Assembly (NCBI GenBank): GCA_038213375.1
Contig: JBBQTB010000011.1
Span: 62,001-126,000, forward strand
Direction: 5' to 3'
Length of the DNA stretch: 64,000 nt
DNA from: JAAUTT01 sp038213375
GTDB lineage: Bacteria > Bacteroidota > Bacteroidia > Bacteroidales > JAAUTT01
Shown: positions 8,330-16,651 of the stretch, one piece after another
Layout: the number at the start of each line of letters is the position of its first letter
Position numbering within the stretch: the first letter of the stretch is position 1
Program-made: the position numbers and the translations under genes
Notes under the pieces: model-generated
What the model was told of the DNA's origin: nothing
Databases searched by the model: none
The model's input: only the letters and a program-made list of their open reading frames with translations

Positions 8330-10936
8330 TTATTTCAGGTAATCTGTGGGTAAATTTAAATAATTGCAAAAACCTTTTATCTTCTCTTTAGATTCGTTAA
8401 GAATAGAATCAATAATTTTTTCTAATTCATGGTCTCCCACGATCTTAAAAACTAAATCGTTTTCAAAATTTAGTTCATTAAAAGCTATGTTTAATAATTT
8501 ATTTGTTTCTGGAAATTCTTGAAATTGTGGTCGTTCCCATCTAATCCAGTCTTTGGAGATTTTTGAAATTTTGGACTCTTGAGCAGCTTTGGTATACTTT
8601 GCTAAATCTTTATCCGTGCAATCATGAACACTCCCATTAATGTATTTAAATCCAAAGTATATGTTATTAAAGGATTCAATTGCAAATACAACTTTTTCGT
8701 TTTCGTTAATTTTTTCTAATAGAATTTCTATTCGGGGATACTCATTTTTTCTTTCCCATTTATTTTGTGAAATATTATCCCATGTCACATTAAATTTTTC
8801 TTCGGCCTTTTTCTTAAGCACTACCCAAAAATTCTTCTGAATATTTCTTTTAAAAGATTCAAAATAAGTAGCTATTAGGGTAGCTGCTTTGAAGTTCTTT
8901 TCATCAGAGGCAACCAAAGATTGGATTTCATTTAAAAATACCGAACTCATACTTTTCCCTGTAATTTGTTTAATCGTTTTTGTATAATGTATTATAATCT
9001 GTTTTATCTGAGGATATTCATAGCAGGATACGGCACACTTTTCCAACCAATTAAGGATGTGAGTCACATATGAAATTTGATAATATTCAATATTCTTACA
9101 TTTTTCGTCTCTTGATTCAGTACCAGTCAACGTAAGAAATAGTAAGGTTTTTGACCTACACCCATTATAATTTGAATACCTTATTAATTGGTTCTCTCCT
9201 TCTTTTGCAAATACTTTGTTTTCAATAATAATTGAATGATTATTACTATCTGTTATAATTATGTCTAAAAAGCCGCCTTTTGTTTCAGTTTTAATTCCAA
9301 TAAATTTTTCAGTCTCTACACGGGCTGATGTGGTTATAAATTTTAAAAGGTCAATTTCAGGAGGTAAACTGGAAATAAAATGCTTCAGGAAAACATCCTT
9401 CATTTGGTGTGTTCCATAAGGATTTAGTAGCTCGGCAATGAAGCGCGAATGTAAATGAACTTCATCTGTGGTTAAATCTAATATTTCGAAAATATTAAAA
9501 CCTTCTTTTTTTTCTTCTTTCTCTTTGTTATAGCTATCTAACTTAACTTCAATTTTTTCAAGAAAATCTACACTTGCCAATTTACTCGTTTTTTGTTCCA
9601 ATACTTCTAATATTTTAACCATGGCCAAAGTATCCAATTTGCAATAGGCCAGTAAATCATTTCGTGTTTTTTTTATAATAGCTATATCTTTCTCGTACAT
9701 TAGAGTGTAGTAGGTATTGCTGGCAATACCTCCATTGTTTATCTCAAGATCTTTGTAAGTTAACTCAGGACATAAAGAGGGCAATACTTTTTTAATAGAA
9801 TAGCTTCCCTGCATATAGTCGCATGTATAATGCTTGCGTCTGAAAACAGGCATTAAATCTACAAGTCTGTCAATTATATCTTGAATTTCATTCTCATACT
9901 TAGGGAAATCACGCTTAATTTCCTTAAGCCGTGTTTTCTCGAAGGTAACATTGTACACTATAATCTGTCCGGGCAGTGGGGTATCTTTAATTAATTGTTG
10001 AATAAGTTCTTCACGAGGATCTTCTGTTGCATTTCCTAAATACTCGAAGTGCTGTAAATCGGAATTCTTTGAAGATTTAAAGTGCAAGCTGTACTGGAAA
10101 GTAATTTGCTGATAGGGATGAGACTCGTTAAAGATCGGAACACCTGGCATTATTGTTTCGAAATCCAGAAAGTATAAGGGATACGATAATGAATCTAAAA
10201 ACTCTTTAACACCACTATGGTTGATTATTGGAGTGCGACTCAGGGATTCAGGATCAAATTCTATTGAAGGAGGCTGAAGACTTAAGCAATAATTTCGGAA
10301 ATCACATTCGTATGGCCTATTGCAGTGTTCGCCAATACTAATTTCCGGTTCAATATCAGAAGCAAGTATAACTAAAAATTCTTCAATCTTATCGCTGATA
10401 CCAAGTTGCATGGGCAGAAAACGGTCAAGCACACTTTCTGTGCAAAAAAGCTCCTGAATGTTCAGGTCACCTTTTCGAACATATTGGTTGTTTAAAAACA
10501 TCACTGATGCATCACTAAGATCAACACCACAGTTGGTTACGATATAGTACTGAATAGCAGTATCAATAATATGAGCTTCTTTAACGTGGGTAGTACTCTT
10601 CATCTCAAAAAGCTGCCAGCGGCCATCCTTTCTGGAGAGAATATCAACAGCAACCAAAGTATTTTGGTAAATAAAAGTAGCTTCATAAATTGTTTCGATG
10701 CCACTTTCAATAAGATGGGCAGTGCGTTTGGCAGATTCAATTCCGGGTATTTCGTTTTCACCAACAGCCAATATCCCATTTGGAAAATATTGCCTTGCCA
10801 ATACACCAATATCCGTTCCTTGATTAAAAATTGACAATGAAGCATCATCAACAAACCTTTGATCACTTTTATGAGTATTTAGCCATAACGACTTTTGGCA
10901 TTTTACACCTCTGACATATTTCGATTTTGATAGCAT
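8330..10936 (-). CDS. Three-nuclease fusion: Cas4-like + DEDD exonuclease + PD-(D/E)XK
   Basis: This 868-residue protein appears to join three nuclease modules. Residues 1-220 resemble the RecB/Cas4 fold: D98, E111 and K113 (FEMKS), and cysteines C13, C205, C211 and C217 spaced like a 4Fe-4S nuclease. Residues 250-450 match DUF2779, an RNase H-like DEDD exonuclease, with YFLDFET (D258, E260), IIVYN near 326 and YCKLDT (D435). Residues 470-868 repeat the PDDEXK_4 domain of the 409-residue protein, with LHSRFIAELLN, D558 and E572-N-K574. DUF2779 proteins usually stop after the exonuclease, so the C-terminal nuclease is an addition. It lies in an operon-like train behind a WYL regulator. A role in foreign-DNA degradation is inferred. 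Confidence 0.75.
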   Translation of the reverse strand: MLSKSKYVRGVKCQKSLWLNTHKSDQRFVDDASLSIFNQGTDIGVLARQYFPNGILAVGENEIPGIESAKRTAHLIESGIETIYEATFIYQNTLVAVDILSRKDGRWQLFEMKSTTHVKEAHIIDTAIQYYIVTNCGVDLSDASVMFLNNQYVRKGDLNIQELFCTESVLDRFLPMQLGISDKIEEFLVILASDIEPEISIGEHCNRPYECDFRNYCLSLQPPSIEFDPESLSRTPIINHSGVKEFLDSLSYPLYFLDFETIMPGVPIFNESHPYQQITFQYSLHFKSSKNSDLQHFEYLGNATEDPREELIQQLIKDTPLPGQIIVYNVTFEKTRLKEIKRDFPKYENEIQDIIDRLVDLMPVFRRKHYTCDYMQGSYSIKKVLPSLCPELTYKDLEINNGGIASNTYYTLMYEKDIAIIKKTRNDLLAYCKLDTLAMVKILEVLEQKTSKLASVDFLEKIEVKLDSYNKEKEEKKEGFNIFEILDLTTDEVHLHSRFIAELLNPYGTHQMKDVFLKHFISSLPPEIDLLKFITTSARVETEKFIGIKTETKGGFLDIIITDSNNHSIIIENKVFAKEGENQLIRYSNYNGCRSKTLLFLTLTGTESRDEKCKNIEYYQISYVTHILNWLEKCAVSCYEYPQIKQIIIHYTKTIKQITGKSMSSVFLNEIQSLVASDEKNFKAATLIATYFESFKRNIQKNFWVVLKKKAEEKFNVTWDNISQNKWERKNEYPRIEILLEKINENEKVVFAIESFNNIYFGFKYINGSVHDCTDKDLAKYTKAAQESKISKISKDWIRWERPQFQEFPETNKLLNIAFNELNFENDLVFKIVGDHELEKIIDSILNESKEKIKGFCNYLNLPTDYLK

Positions 10937-10992
10937 TCGAATCCTTCTTAAATTGATTTAACCTAATTTCCTTACAAAAGAGTCTATAATGT

Positions 10993-11322
10993 TCATTCGT
11001 ATTTTAATTCGATATTTTCAAGAGCACTTAATGACTCCTTTTCTAACTGACTGATAGTGTCAAATTGCCTCTTAAGTTTCTCTATTTCAGATTGAGATAC
11101 ATTTTTCAAAAGCATAGCTACATCGACAGACTCAGCATAAGCAGTTATGAGCTTTCTTAATTTTTCAAAGTTTTTCACCAGCTTCTTTTGGTCCGCTTCA
11201 TCAATGGTGTTCCGGGGATATAATAATTTTACCCTTTTAATTAGTTCTGTCATCAGATTCGCTTCATCCTGAGTATAAATTAATTCATCCTTACCCTGAA
11301 TGTGTTTTAAAATATTTTCCAT
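10993..11322 (-). CDS. Small coiled-coil protein
   Basis: A 109-residue, mostly helical protein ends in a heptad-like segment (SEIEKLKRQFDTISQLEKES). It lies 8 bp after the WYL regulator and 56 bp before the nuclease fusion, so all three are probably co-transcribed. It could be an adaptor or regulator of the nuclease. I do not recognise a family. Confidence 0.6.
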   Translation of the reverse strand: MENILKHIQGKDELIYTQDEANLMTELIKRVKLLYPRNTIDEADQKKLVKNFEKLRKLITAYAESVDVAMLLKNVSQSEIEKLKRQFDTISQLEKESLSALENIELKYE

Positions 11323-11330
11323 TTCTAATA

Positions 11331-12233
11331 TTATTTATATTGATTCAAAGTTGATTCAAGATTCTCGATAATAACCGTTCTTAAACTTTCAGGAGCAATA
11401 ACTTTCAATTCATTTCCATGAGAAAGTAATTCCATCAGAAAATCATAAGTTATTTGCAGCTTTAGCTTAATCCGTAATTCATTTTCATTATCAACTATAA
11501 TACTCTGAGAACGGTGTAGAGGTTGTGTTTTTATGAACTTTCCTTTTAAAGGCTGAAACGAGAGCTCTATATCTTCCGCCTTTTCATCAGATAATTTAAA
11601 AATGCCATATGAGTCTTTGAAGAAACTTTCCGGAGTTAGATTCGGTGGTGTATCATAACTGGCCGATGCAGAAACAGGGACAGGGTCGTTAACGATTCGT
11701 TCCAATGCGTATATTTTAATCTGATTCTTCTCCTTACCAATAACATACCATCTATTTTTATATTCCTTAACAAAATATGGTTCAATTATTCTTGTCAGAG
11801 GTGTTTCATTAACATACTTCTGATATGTAAACTCAATTCTTTTTCGGTTTTGGATAGCATCCAGCATTAATAATAAATGATTACTTCCACTTTTTCTGGG
11901 CTCTGACGCAATATAACTTTCAGCTTCTTTGAATATATGATGTAAATTGATGTAGCGATAAGAGTCCATCAATAAGGTTGTATTTGAAGGAGTAAGCTCT
12001 TCGTCAATGAAGTAACCTTTGTGCTGGGTACTATACTTGATTTCAACACCAAATAGATCGGTTATTTCACTTTTATCACGAATAAATGTTCGTTTTGAGA
12101 ATCCGGCTTCAATGTCATCTCTAAATTCCGACTTAAAAAATTTTTCCTCAATTTCATCATAGGAGATGTATGGCTTGTTTTTTATTAAGTCGTACAACCA
12201 TAAGTAACGCTTGAAAAATGCTCGTTTTGACAT
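11331..12233 (-). CDS. WYL-domain transcriptional regulator
   Basis: The likely start is the ATG at 12233 (MSKRAFFKRYLWLYDLIKN), 18 codons inside the longest open frame, giving 300 residues. An N-terminal winged-helix region (YISYDEIEEKF, FSKRTFIRDKSEI) is followed by a WYL domain with RIEFTYQKY, RIIEPYFVKEYKNRWYVIG and YALERI, then a C-terminal WCX-like extension. WYL regulators such as BrxR/CapW-type proteins repress defence operons and respond to nucleic-acid ligands. Here it heads the coiled-coil and nuclease-fusion genes. Two dyads upstream (12254-12303) are candidate operators. A second WYL gene lies at 14394. Confidence 0.85.
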   Translation of the reverse strand: MSKRAFFKRYLWLYDLIKNKPYISYDEIEEKFFKSEFRDDIEAGFSKRTFIRDKSEITDLFGVEIKYSTQHKGYFIDEELTPSNTTLLMDSYRYINLHHIFKEAESYIASEPRKSGSNHLLLMLDAIQNRKRIEFTYQKYVNETPLTRIIEPYFVKEYKNRWYVIGKEKNQIKIYALERIVNDPVPVSASASYDTPPNLTPESFFKDSYGIFKLSDEKAEDIELSFQPLKGKFIKTQPLHRSQSIIVDNENELRIKLKLQITYDFLMELLSHGNELKVIAPESLRTVIIENLESTLNQYK

Positions 12234-12253
12234 GTTCTTTATTTTTATTGCAC

Positions 12254-12303
12254 AAAGTAAAACTTTGCCTACGCCAAAGAATGGCACAATTAAAGTTTTA
12301 CTT
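12254..12303. promoter_or_regulatory. Paired dyads, candidate WYL operators
   Basis: Two copies of an AAAGT-N3-ACTT dyad occur at 12254-12266 (AAAGTAAAACTTT) and 12292-12303 (AAAGTTTTACTT), with centres about 38 bp apart, upstream of the WYL start at 12233. Together they also form a 12-bp inverted repeat with a 25-nt spacer, so a terminator for the preceding gene is an alternative reading. Confidence 0.45.
12273..12287 (-). promoter_or_regulatory. Second copy of the 15-bp motif
   Basis: GCCAAAGAATGGCAC matches the motif at 1430-1444 at 14 of 15 positions, and weaker similarity extends about 18 bases to one side. It lies between the two dyads and about 40 bp before the WYL ATG, the same relative place as the first copy. 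Confidence 0.35.
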
Positions 12304-12319
12304 CATTTTTCACAAATTA

Positions 12320-13372
12320 CTATTGCTTCAACTGGTTATCCATCCAATTTTTAAACTTCTCTCTTTGGGTAGGGAACCAATGATTGCAAACAATATATTG
12401 GGTTCCATTTAATTCATAAAAAGTGTTGTTTTTGTAATAGCGTGTGTTCCCTGCGCTGTCGTAAAATATAGTTTCTCCAATTTCAGGAATATACTCTTTC
12501 AGTATAGGGAAACTCATTTCAAAAAGTTCAAGACAAGAAACTTCATTTGTAAGAACTGGTGTTAGGTGAATATTTGAATTTGATAACATCCCGAGTTGAG
12601 ATAATACAAAATCTTTGTTTTTAACTGGGCTTATAGTTTCTATTCTTGGCTGATCCTGAATCACTTCGTTGAAACTCTTTCGGCCCATAAATTTCACTAT
12701 TCCTTTCTTTATAAATTCTTCCGCCCTGCTCTTGTAATTATTTGTTTCCTCAAAACTATTTTTGTCTAGGAGTTCATTAGGGCCAAGTCTTCCTTGCATA
12801 AGTTGAATCGGATCGTACAATTTTAGGCAAACAGCTTTTATAATGCCTTGGATATTGGCGTTAAGTTTATGTTGATCCTGGGGTTTGTCGAGTATAAAAC
12901 CTAAATAGGTAGGTACAATAACAATATTCCAAAGGGAAGTAAAAAATAATGGATCGTCTGTTCTCGCCCAAACATGACCAATTGTGTAGTTAATTAGATT
13001 ACTTGTTTTACCAGTACTAATTGAATAACCTGTGTATTCTTTAATACAGTCAACCACGTTTTTATTACCTGTTGCATCACATTCAACCCTTATTCCCCTT
13101 AAATCGTGAGTTAATTCATAATCCCTGCTGAATGTCATTGCATGTTTCCGGTTCTTGATAGCACCTACTTTACCTTGACTACAAGAAAAATTCTCCTTGA
13201 TTTTCAAGGAATACCTTACAGGTAGTTGGTTATTACTTTCAATTTCTTCCAGCATTTTAACTGCACGCTCTTTGACATCCTGAGGTGTAAAGAATTTTGT
13301 ACAACTTATAAAATGTTCAATAAACTTATCTTCATTCTCAAATAAGGCTACTAATGAGTTTGTTCCATTCAT
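12320..13372 (-). CDS. Uncharacterised protein with possible HNH-like region
   Basis: This 350-residue soluble protein lies upstream of the WYL gene on the same strand. Residues 128-165 read YTIGHVWARTDDPLFFTSLW and then NIVIVP and DKPQ. The H133...W...N149 arrangement is reminiscent of degenerate HNH endonucleases, but the final His cannot be fixed. Residues 50-110 are basic and could bind nucleic acid. It is followed 86 bp later by the regulator. No firm family assignment can be made. Confidence 0.55.
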   Translation of the reverse strand: MNGTNSLVALFENEDKFIEHFISCTKFFTPQDVKERAVKMLEEIESNNQLPVRYSLKIKENFSCSQGKVGAIKNRKHAMTFSRDYELTHDLRGIRVECDATGNKNVVDCIKEYTGYSISTGKTSNLINYTIGHVWARTDDPLFFTSLWNIVIVPTYLGFILDKPQDQHKLNANIQGIIKAVCLKLYDPIQLMQGRLGPNELLDKNSFEETNNYKSRAEEFIKKGIVKFMGRKSFNEVIQDQPRIETISPVKNKDFVLSQLGMLSNSNIHLTPVLTNEVSCLELFEMSFPILKEYIPEIGETIFYDSAGNTRYYKNNTFYELNGTQYIVCNHWFPTQREKFKNWMDNQLKQ

Positions 13373-13411
13373 TGTGTTAAGTGTATATGGTTTAATTAAA
13401 TGTAACTTTTT

Positions 13412-14026
13412 TTAAAGATTATCCAACACAAATTGAATATCACGATTTTTGCGATTTCTTGAAACACTTATAATAGTGTCGTTGAAATATGAATATTTTT
13501 TAACATACATCACATCAACAAGTGTTTGCCAGGTATCTGGATATTTTTCGTCAATTTCCATTAGTTCCTTACTTTCTCCATTCATGATTAATAAAATCGA
13601 CTTACAATTACCAAGTGCTGTGTGGATTAGTTGCTCAACATTATCGGAGCCGGTTTTTTCAACAACCTTTTTACGTAATGAGCTATCCAAAGTAATTGAC
13701 GGAAGTAGATATTTTATTAAAAGTTTAGCCGTTGGAAAATGGACTAATCTGAAGAGTTTAACTGTTTGTTGGAAGATTGTAAGAGCAGGCGTTGTGAATA
13801 AACTAACTTTCACCAATAAACAGTTGGGATTGATTGGATCAGAAAAATCAAACACCAATCCGGTAGAATCTATTAAATTACGTTCCAAAGCCATGTTCTT
13901 GAACGGTATGGCTCTCTGACCAAAAATGCATTCGGCATTTTCAAAAATCAGGTTTTCAAATTCCTCAACCGATGAAAATTCTTTCGTATGATATAGCTTC
14001 TGATTATAAATTAATTCCTGGTGCAT
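13412..14026 (-). CDS. Uncharacterised protein, possibly a degenerate PD-(D/E)XK fold
   Basis: The 204-residue protein resembles, by general pattern, small Bacteroidota proteins with a PD-(D/E)XK core: an N-terminal helix ending in AECIFGQRAI, then STGLVFDFSD, then CLLVKVSL. In active relatives as I recall them, the equivalent segments read PDGxVIDF and (V/I)EVEL. Here the catalytic positions appear to be T55, K73 and S75, so catalysis would be lost. This rests on memory of the family. It starts 2 bp after the preceding gene, implying co-translation. Confidence 0.5.
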   Translation of the reverse strand: MHQELIYNQKLYHTKEFSSVEEFENLIFENAECIFGQRAIPFKNMALERNLIDSTGLVFDFSDPINPNCLLVKVSLFTTPALTIFQQTVKLFRLVHFPTAKLLIKYLLPSITLDSSLRKKVVEKTGSDNVEQLIHTALGNCKSILLIMNGESKELMEIDEKYPDTWQTLVDVMYVKKYSYFNDTIISVSRNRKNRDIQFVLDNL

Positions 14027-14028
14027 AT

Positions 14029-14328
14029 TTAAGACATTACAACTTTGGTTTGACGTATTGCAAGTGTTTCGGTAAGTTTATATTTAGGCATACTTCTGGA
14101 AATACTGTTTTCATTTTCAAAATCCTGGATAGTAAGAAATTTCAGAATTGCAATTTTTTGTAATTTTTGATAAGCAATCCTTCTGTTGCTGCCATTTTCG
14201 TATATCAAACTAACCATTTGTTTTGCCTTTCCGGAAACATCATTTATTTGATACGTTCGCCCCATACATATTTTATTTTCATGAATGCACTTTACCCATG
14301 CATCCGGAATAAAAGGATGTTTATTCAT
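14029..14328 (-). CDS. Small hypothetical protein (99 aa), first gene of the train
   Basis: A 99-residue protein starts at an ATG at 14328 and ends 2 bp before the next gene. It includes IPDAWVKCIHENKICMGRTY and a basic C-terminal half (RRIAYQKLQKIAILKF). It is the first gene of the minus-strand train and faces the divergent WYL regulator across a 65-bp intergenic region. No family is recognised. Tight spacing supports a real gene. Confidence 0.5.
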   Translation of the reverse strand: MNKHPFIPDAWVKCIHENKICMGRTYQINDVSGKAKQMVSLIYENGSNRRIAYQKLQKIAILKFLTIQDFENENSISRSMPKYKLTETLAIRQTKVVMS

Positions 14329-14360
14329 ATACTTTATTATTTATATTTACAATGCAATAA

Positions 14361-14377
14361 TACATCACCGAGATGTA
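14361..14377. promoter_or_regulatory. Dyad in the divergent WYL promoter region
   Basis: TACATC-ACCGA-GATGTA is a perfect 6-bp inverted repeat. It is near the middle of the 65-bp gap between the minus-strand train (start 14328) and the WYL gene (start 14394). Its position suits an operator controlling both directions. Confidence 0.45.
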
Positions 14378-14393
14378 ACCTATTTACCGGATT

Positions 14394-15428
14394 ATGCCAA
14401 GTAATAAAAATGCACTGCTTCGTTATAAAATTCTTGACAAATTATTCAGATTAGCAGCTAATAAAAATAATTTTAGAGGTTTTACTTTAAAGGAATTAAA
14501 GGGCGAAATAAGGGAATCATTAAGTTATGATATAAGTGAGGAATCCATTAAAAAGGATATACAATTCCTAAGAAATGAGGGTAAACTGCCCATAACAAAA
14601 AGAACAGGTTTTTATAAATATGAGGATTCTTCCTGTTCCTTCTTTTATCCGCCCTTAAATGAAAGGCACTTAAGAGCACTTGAGTTTGCCGGAAGTATGC
14701 TGAAACGTTATAAAAATGCAGAAATATTCAAGGATGTTTGTGAAGCTATTGATATAATCAACAAGTCTTATCATCGTGATAGCGAAAATAACACCCAGAA
14801 TGTTGATTTCGAGCAAAGAATAATTGACAGAGGTATTAAGCATGTACTGACCATTAATGATGCGATTAGAGATTTAAAACAGATAAGGTTTACTTATTTC
14901 AAGCTTTACAGTAAAGAAGGAACAATAAGAACGCTAAATCCTCTCTTATTGAAAGAATCTTCGGAAATGTGGTATGTTATAGGAAGAGAGCCAGGAAAAA
15001 AGATTGACAGGGTATTTGCTCTTGATAGAATTCAGGAGCTGGAAATTCTGGAACAGGACAGTACTTATGGAACACCTTTGCCCGTTGATTATTTTAATAA
15101 TGTATTTGGAATATCTATACCTGAAAAACAAGCCTTACCTGAAGAAATAATACTTTCTTTTAAAAGTTCCGATGCGGAAATTGTTAAGACTAAACCAATA
15201 CATCCCACACAGCAAGTTATTTACGATGATGGAAGTGAAATCAGGGTAAAAATAATGGTGTATTATGAAAAGGAAATCTCAATAGAACTTAAGCGGGAAT
15301 TGTTAAAGTGGGGCGATAGTGTTGAGATAATCCATCCCGAAAGATTAAGAAAAGACTTAGTGAAAGCCTGGAAAGCTGCAATTAAGAAAAATGAAAGTTT
15401 TAGTAAACCTGGAAAGGAAAATAACTAG
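14394..15428 (+). CDS. WYL-domain transcriptional regulator
   Basis: The 344-residue protein has a winged-helix N-terminus (RGFTLKELKGEIRES, EESIKKDIQFLRNEG), a WYL core (QIRFTYFKLYSKEGTIRTLN, EMWYVIGREPGKK, VFALDRIQELE) and a C-terminal WCX-like domain. The architecture matches the WYL protein at 11331-12233, but the sequences are clearly different. It is divergent from the minus-strand train and followed 4 bp later by a 202-residue gene. It likely represses one or both directions through the dyad at 14361-14377. Confidence 0.85.
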   Translation: MPSNKNALLRYKILDKLFRLAANKNNFRGFTLKELKGEIRESLSYDISEESIKKDIQFLRNEGKLPITKRTGFYKYEDSSCSFFYPPLNERHLRALEFAGSMLKRYKNAEIFKDVCEAIDIINKSYHRDSENNTQNVDFEQRIIDRGIKHVLTINDAIRDLKQIRFTYFKLYSKEGTIRTLNPLLLKESSEMWYVIGREPGKKIDRVFALDRIQELEILEQDSTYGTPLPVDYFNNVFGISIPEKQALPEEIILSFKSSDAEIVKTKPIHPTQQVIYDDGSEIRVKIMVYYEKEISIELKRELLKWGDSVEIIHPERLRKDLVKAWKAAIKKNESFSKPGKENN

Positions 15429-15432
15429 TCAC

Positions 15433-16035
15433 ATGGGAACATCGCTTTGCCCTATTGGTAACCACAAAATTGAGTTTAAGGATAAAATATATGAAGTCCT
15501 TGCCAATGAAATTAAAGAAAAGCTGGATGGGATAATATTTGAAAACGCAGCTTTCTTCAAAGAAGTGGCTTTGAAAGAAAATAGCCATCATCCGGATTCT
15601 ATTTTCCGAATCAATGAAAAAAATGTATGGACATTTTTTCCGGAGGATGAATATTACAATTTTGCTGAGGACAAGTTCCTGACCTTCGATGGTCCTTTTG
15701 AGCTGCATTTATGGATGGATGCTTATACCCTGATGTTTTTTGACCCTTCCTCCAGGTATTGGGAGTGGTTGGAAATGACTGATGAAGATCGCTTTGAATG
15801 GCGGAAGTATTATTATCAGGTACTCCTAACTTTGGGCGGTGATAGGGTAATTTACCTGGCAGATAATTCTCATCCGCTTGATGGATTTAATTACCTGGAA
15901 ATTCCTTTTGAGGAAATTGAGCTAAAATTGACCGAGGCGTTTGGTGAACCGAAGAAAACTTTTGAAGAAGTGGCCAGTAATTATAAAACAGCGTTTTATG
16001 TAGATCGGTTTGAAGATTTCAAAGAAGCTGATTGA
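15433..16035 (+). CDS. Hypothetical protein co-transcribed with WYL regulator
   Basis: I place the start at the ATG at 15433 (MGTSLCPIGNHKIEFKDKIY). An upstream ATG at 15391 would overlap the WYL gene by 38 bp and adds an unlikely 14 residues. The product has 200 residues and is acidic, with aromatic-rich segments (LHLWMDAYTLMFFDPSSRYW) and no membrane segment. Four bases separate it from the WYL stop, so the two are probably co-translated. The family is not recognised. Confidence 0.65.
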   Translation: MGTSLCPIGNHKIEFKDKIYEVLANEIKEKLDGIIFENAAFFKEVALKENSHHPDSIFRINEKNVWTFFPEDEYYNFAEDKFLTFDGPFELHLWMDAYTLMFFDPSSRYWEWLEMTDEDRFEWRKYYYQVLLTLGGDRVIYLADNSHPLDGFNYLEIPFEEIELKLTEAFGEPKKTFEEVASNYKTAFYVDRFEDFKEAD

Positions 16036-16045
16036 AATATTCGTA

Positions 16046-16516
16046 TTATTCTGCAATTTTATTCTTGGAATCTAGGAATCTGAACAAATAGTAAAACATA
16101 GCCTTTTCCAATTGCGATAACACATTACCTGAGGAAAGCAATCTTGTGAGTGAGGTCTTATCAATATTTAGCAATTTACCCAGGTTCTTAATACTCAGTT
16201 CAAGTTCTTCCATTTCAGTAAGTACTTTTTCGCTGGTGTAATCTTCAATTTTGTCTTTCACAAATGGAATTGGGTGAACATGAACGACTCTGGGAGCCAG
16301 TGTATCCATAAATAATCCCTTAACGAGTTCAATCAATTCCTTTTTTGTGAGATAATTATTATCAGGCTTTTCTTTTTGAACAACCCTGATGATTACTTCA
16401 TTGTCTGCAACTTCCTTAATTGAAAAGTAAATTTGTTCGTTTTTATAAGGATCTACAAAAGAGGTTATCTTCTTTTTAAGATCTTCTGGAATTGGTAGGA
16501 GTTCAAATCCTTTCAT
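16046..16516 (-). CDS. Hypothetical protein with possible HTH
   Basis: The 156-residue protein is convergent with the preceding gene, 10 bp apart. Residues about 105-135 (MEELELSIKNLGKLLNIDKT, then SLTRLLSSG) could form a helix-turn-helix of the Xre type. The N-terminal half is an alpha/beta region with an acidic surface. It may pair with the disrupted gene upstream at 16652-17434, which has the same strand. No partner or ligand can be named. Confidence 0.55.
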   Translation of the reverse strand: MKGFELLPIPEDLKKKITSFVDPYKNEQIYFSIKEVADNEVIIRVVQKEKPDNNYLTKKELIELVKGLFMDTLAPRVVHVHPIPFVKDKIEDYTSEKVLTEMEELELSIKNLGKLLNIDKTSLTRLLSSGNVLSQLEKAMFYYLFRFLDSKNKIAE

Positions 16517-16651
16517 TTTTATTATTTAAATTCCAATAGAGAATATTTAATTATAATTCACACTGGTACATTTCAGGATCTCTTATGAGATCAAATCTTA
16601 CAACCCTCAGAACGAGAGAGTTTTTGCTACTATTATTTTAGCGAAAGGGGA

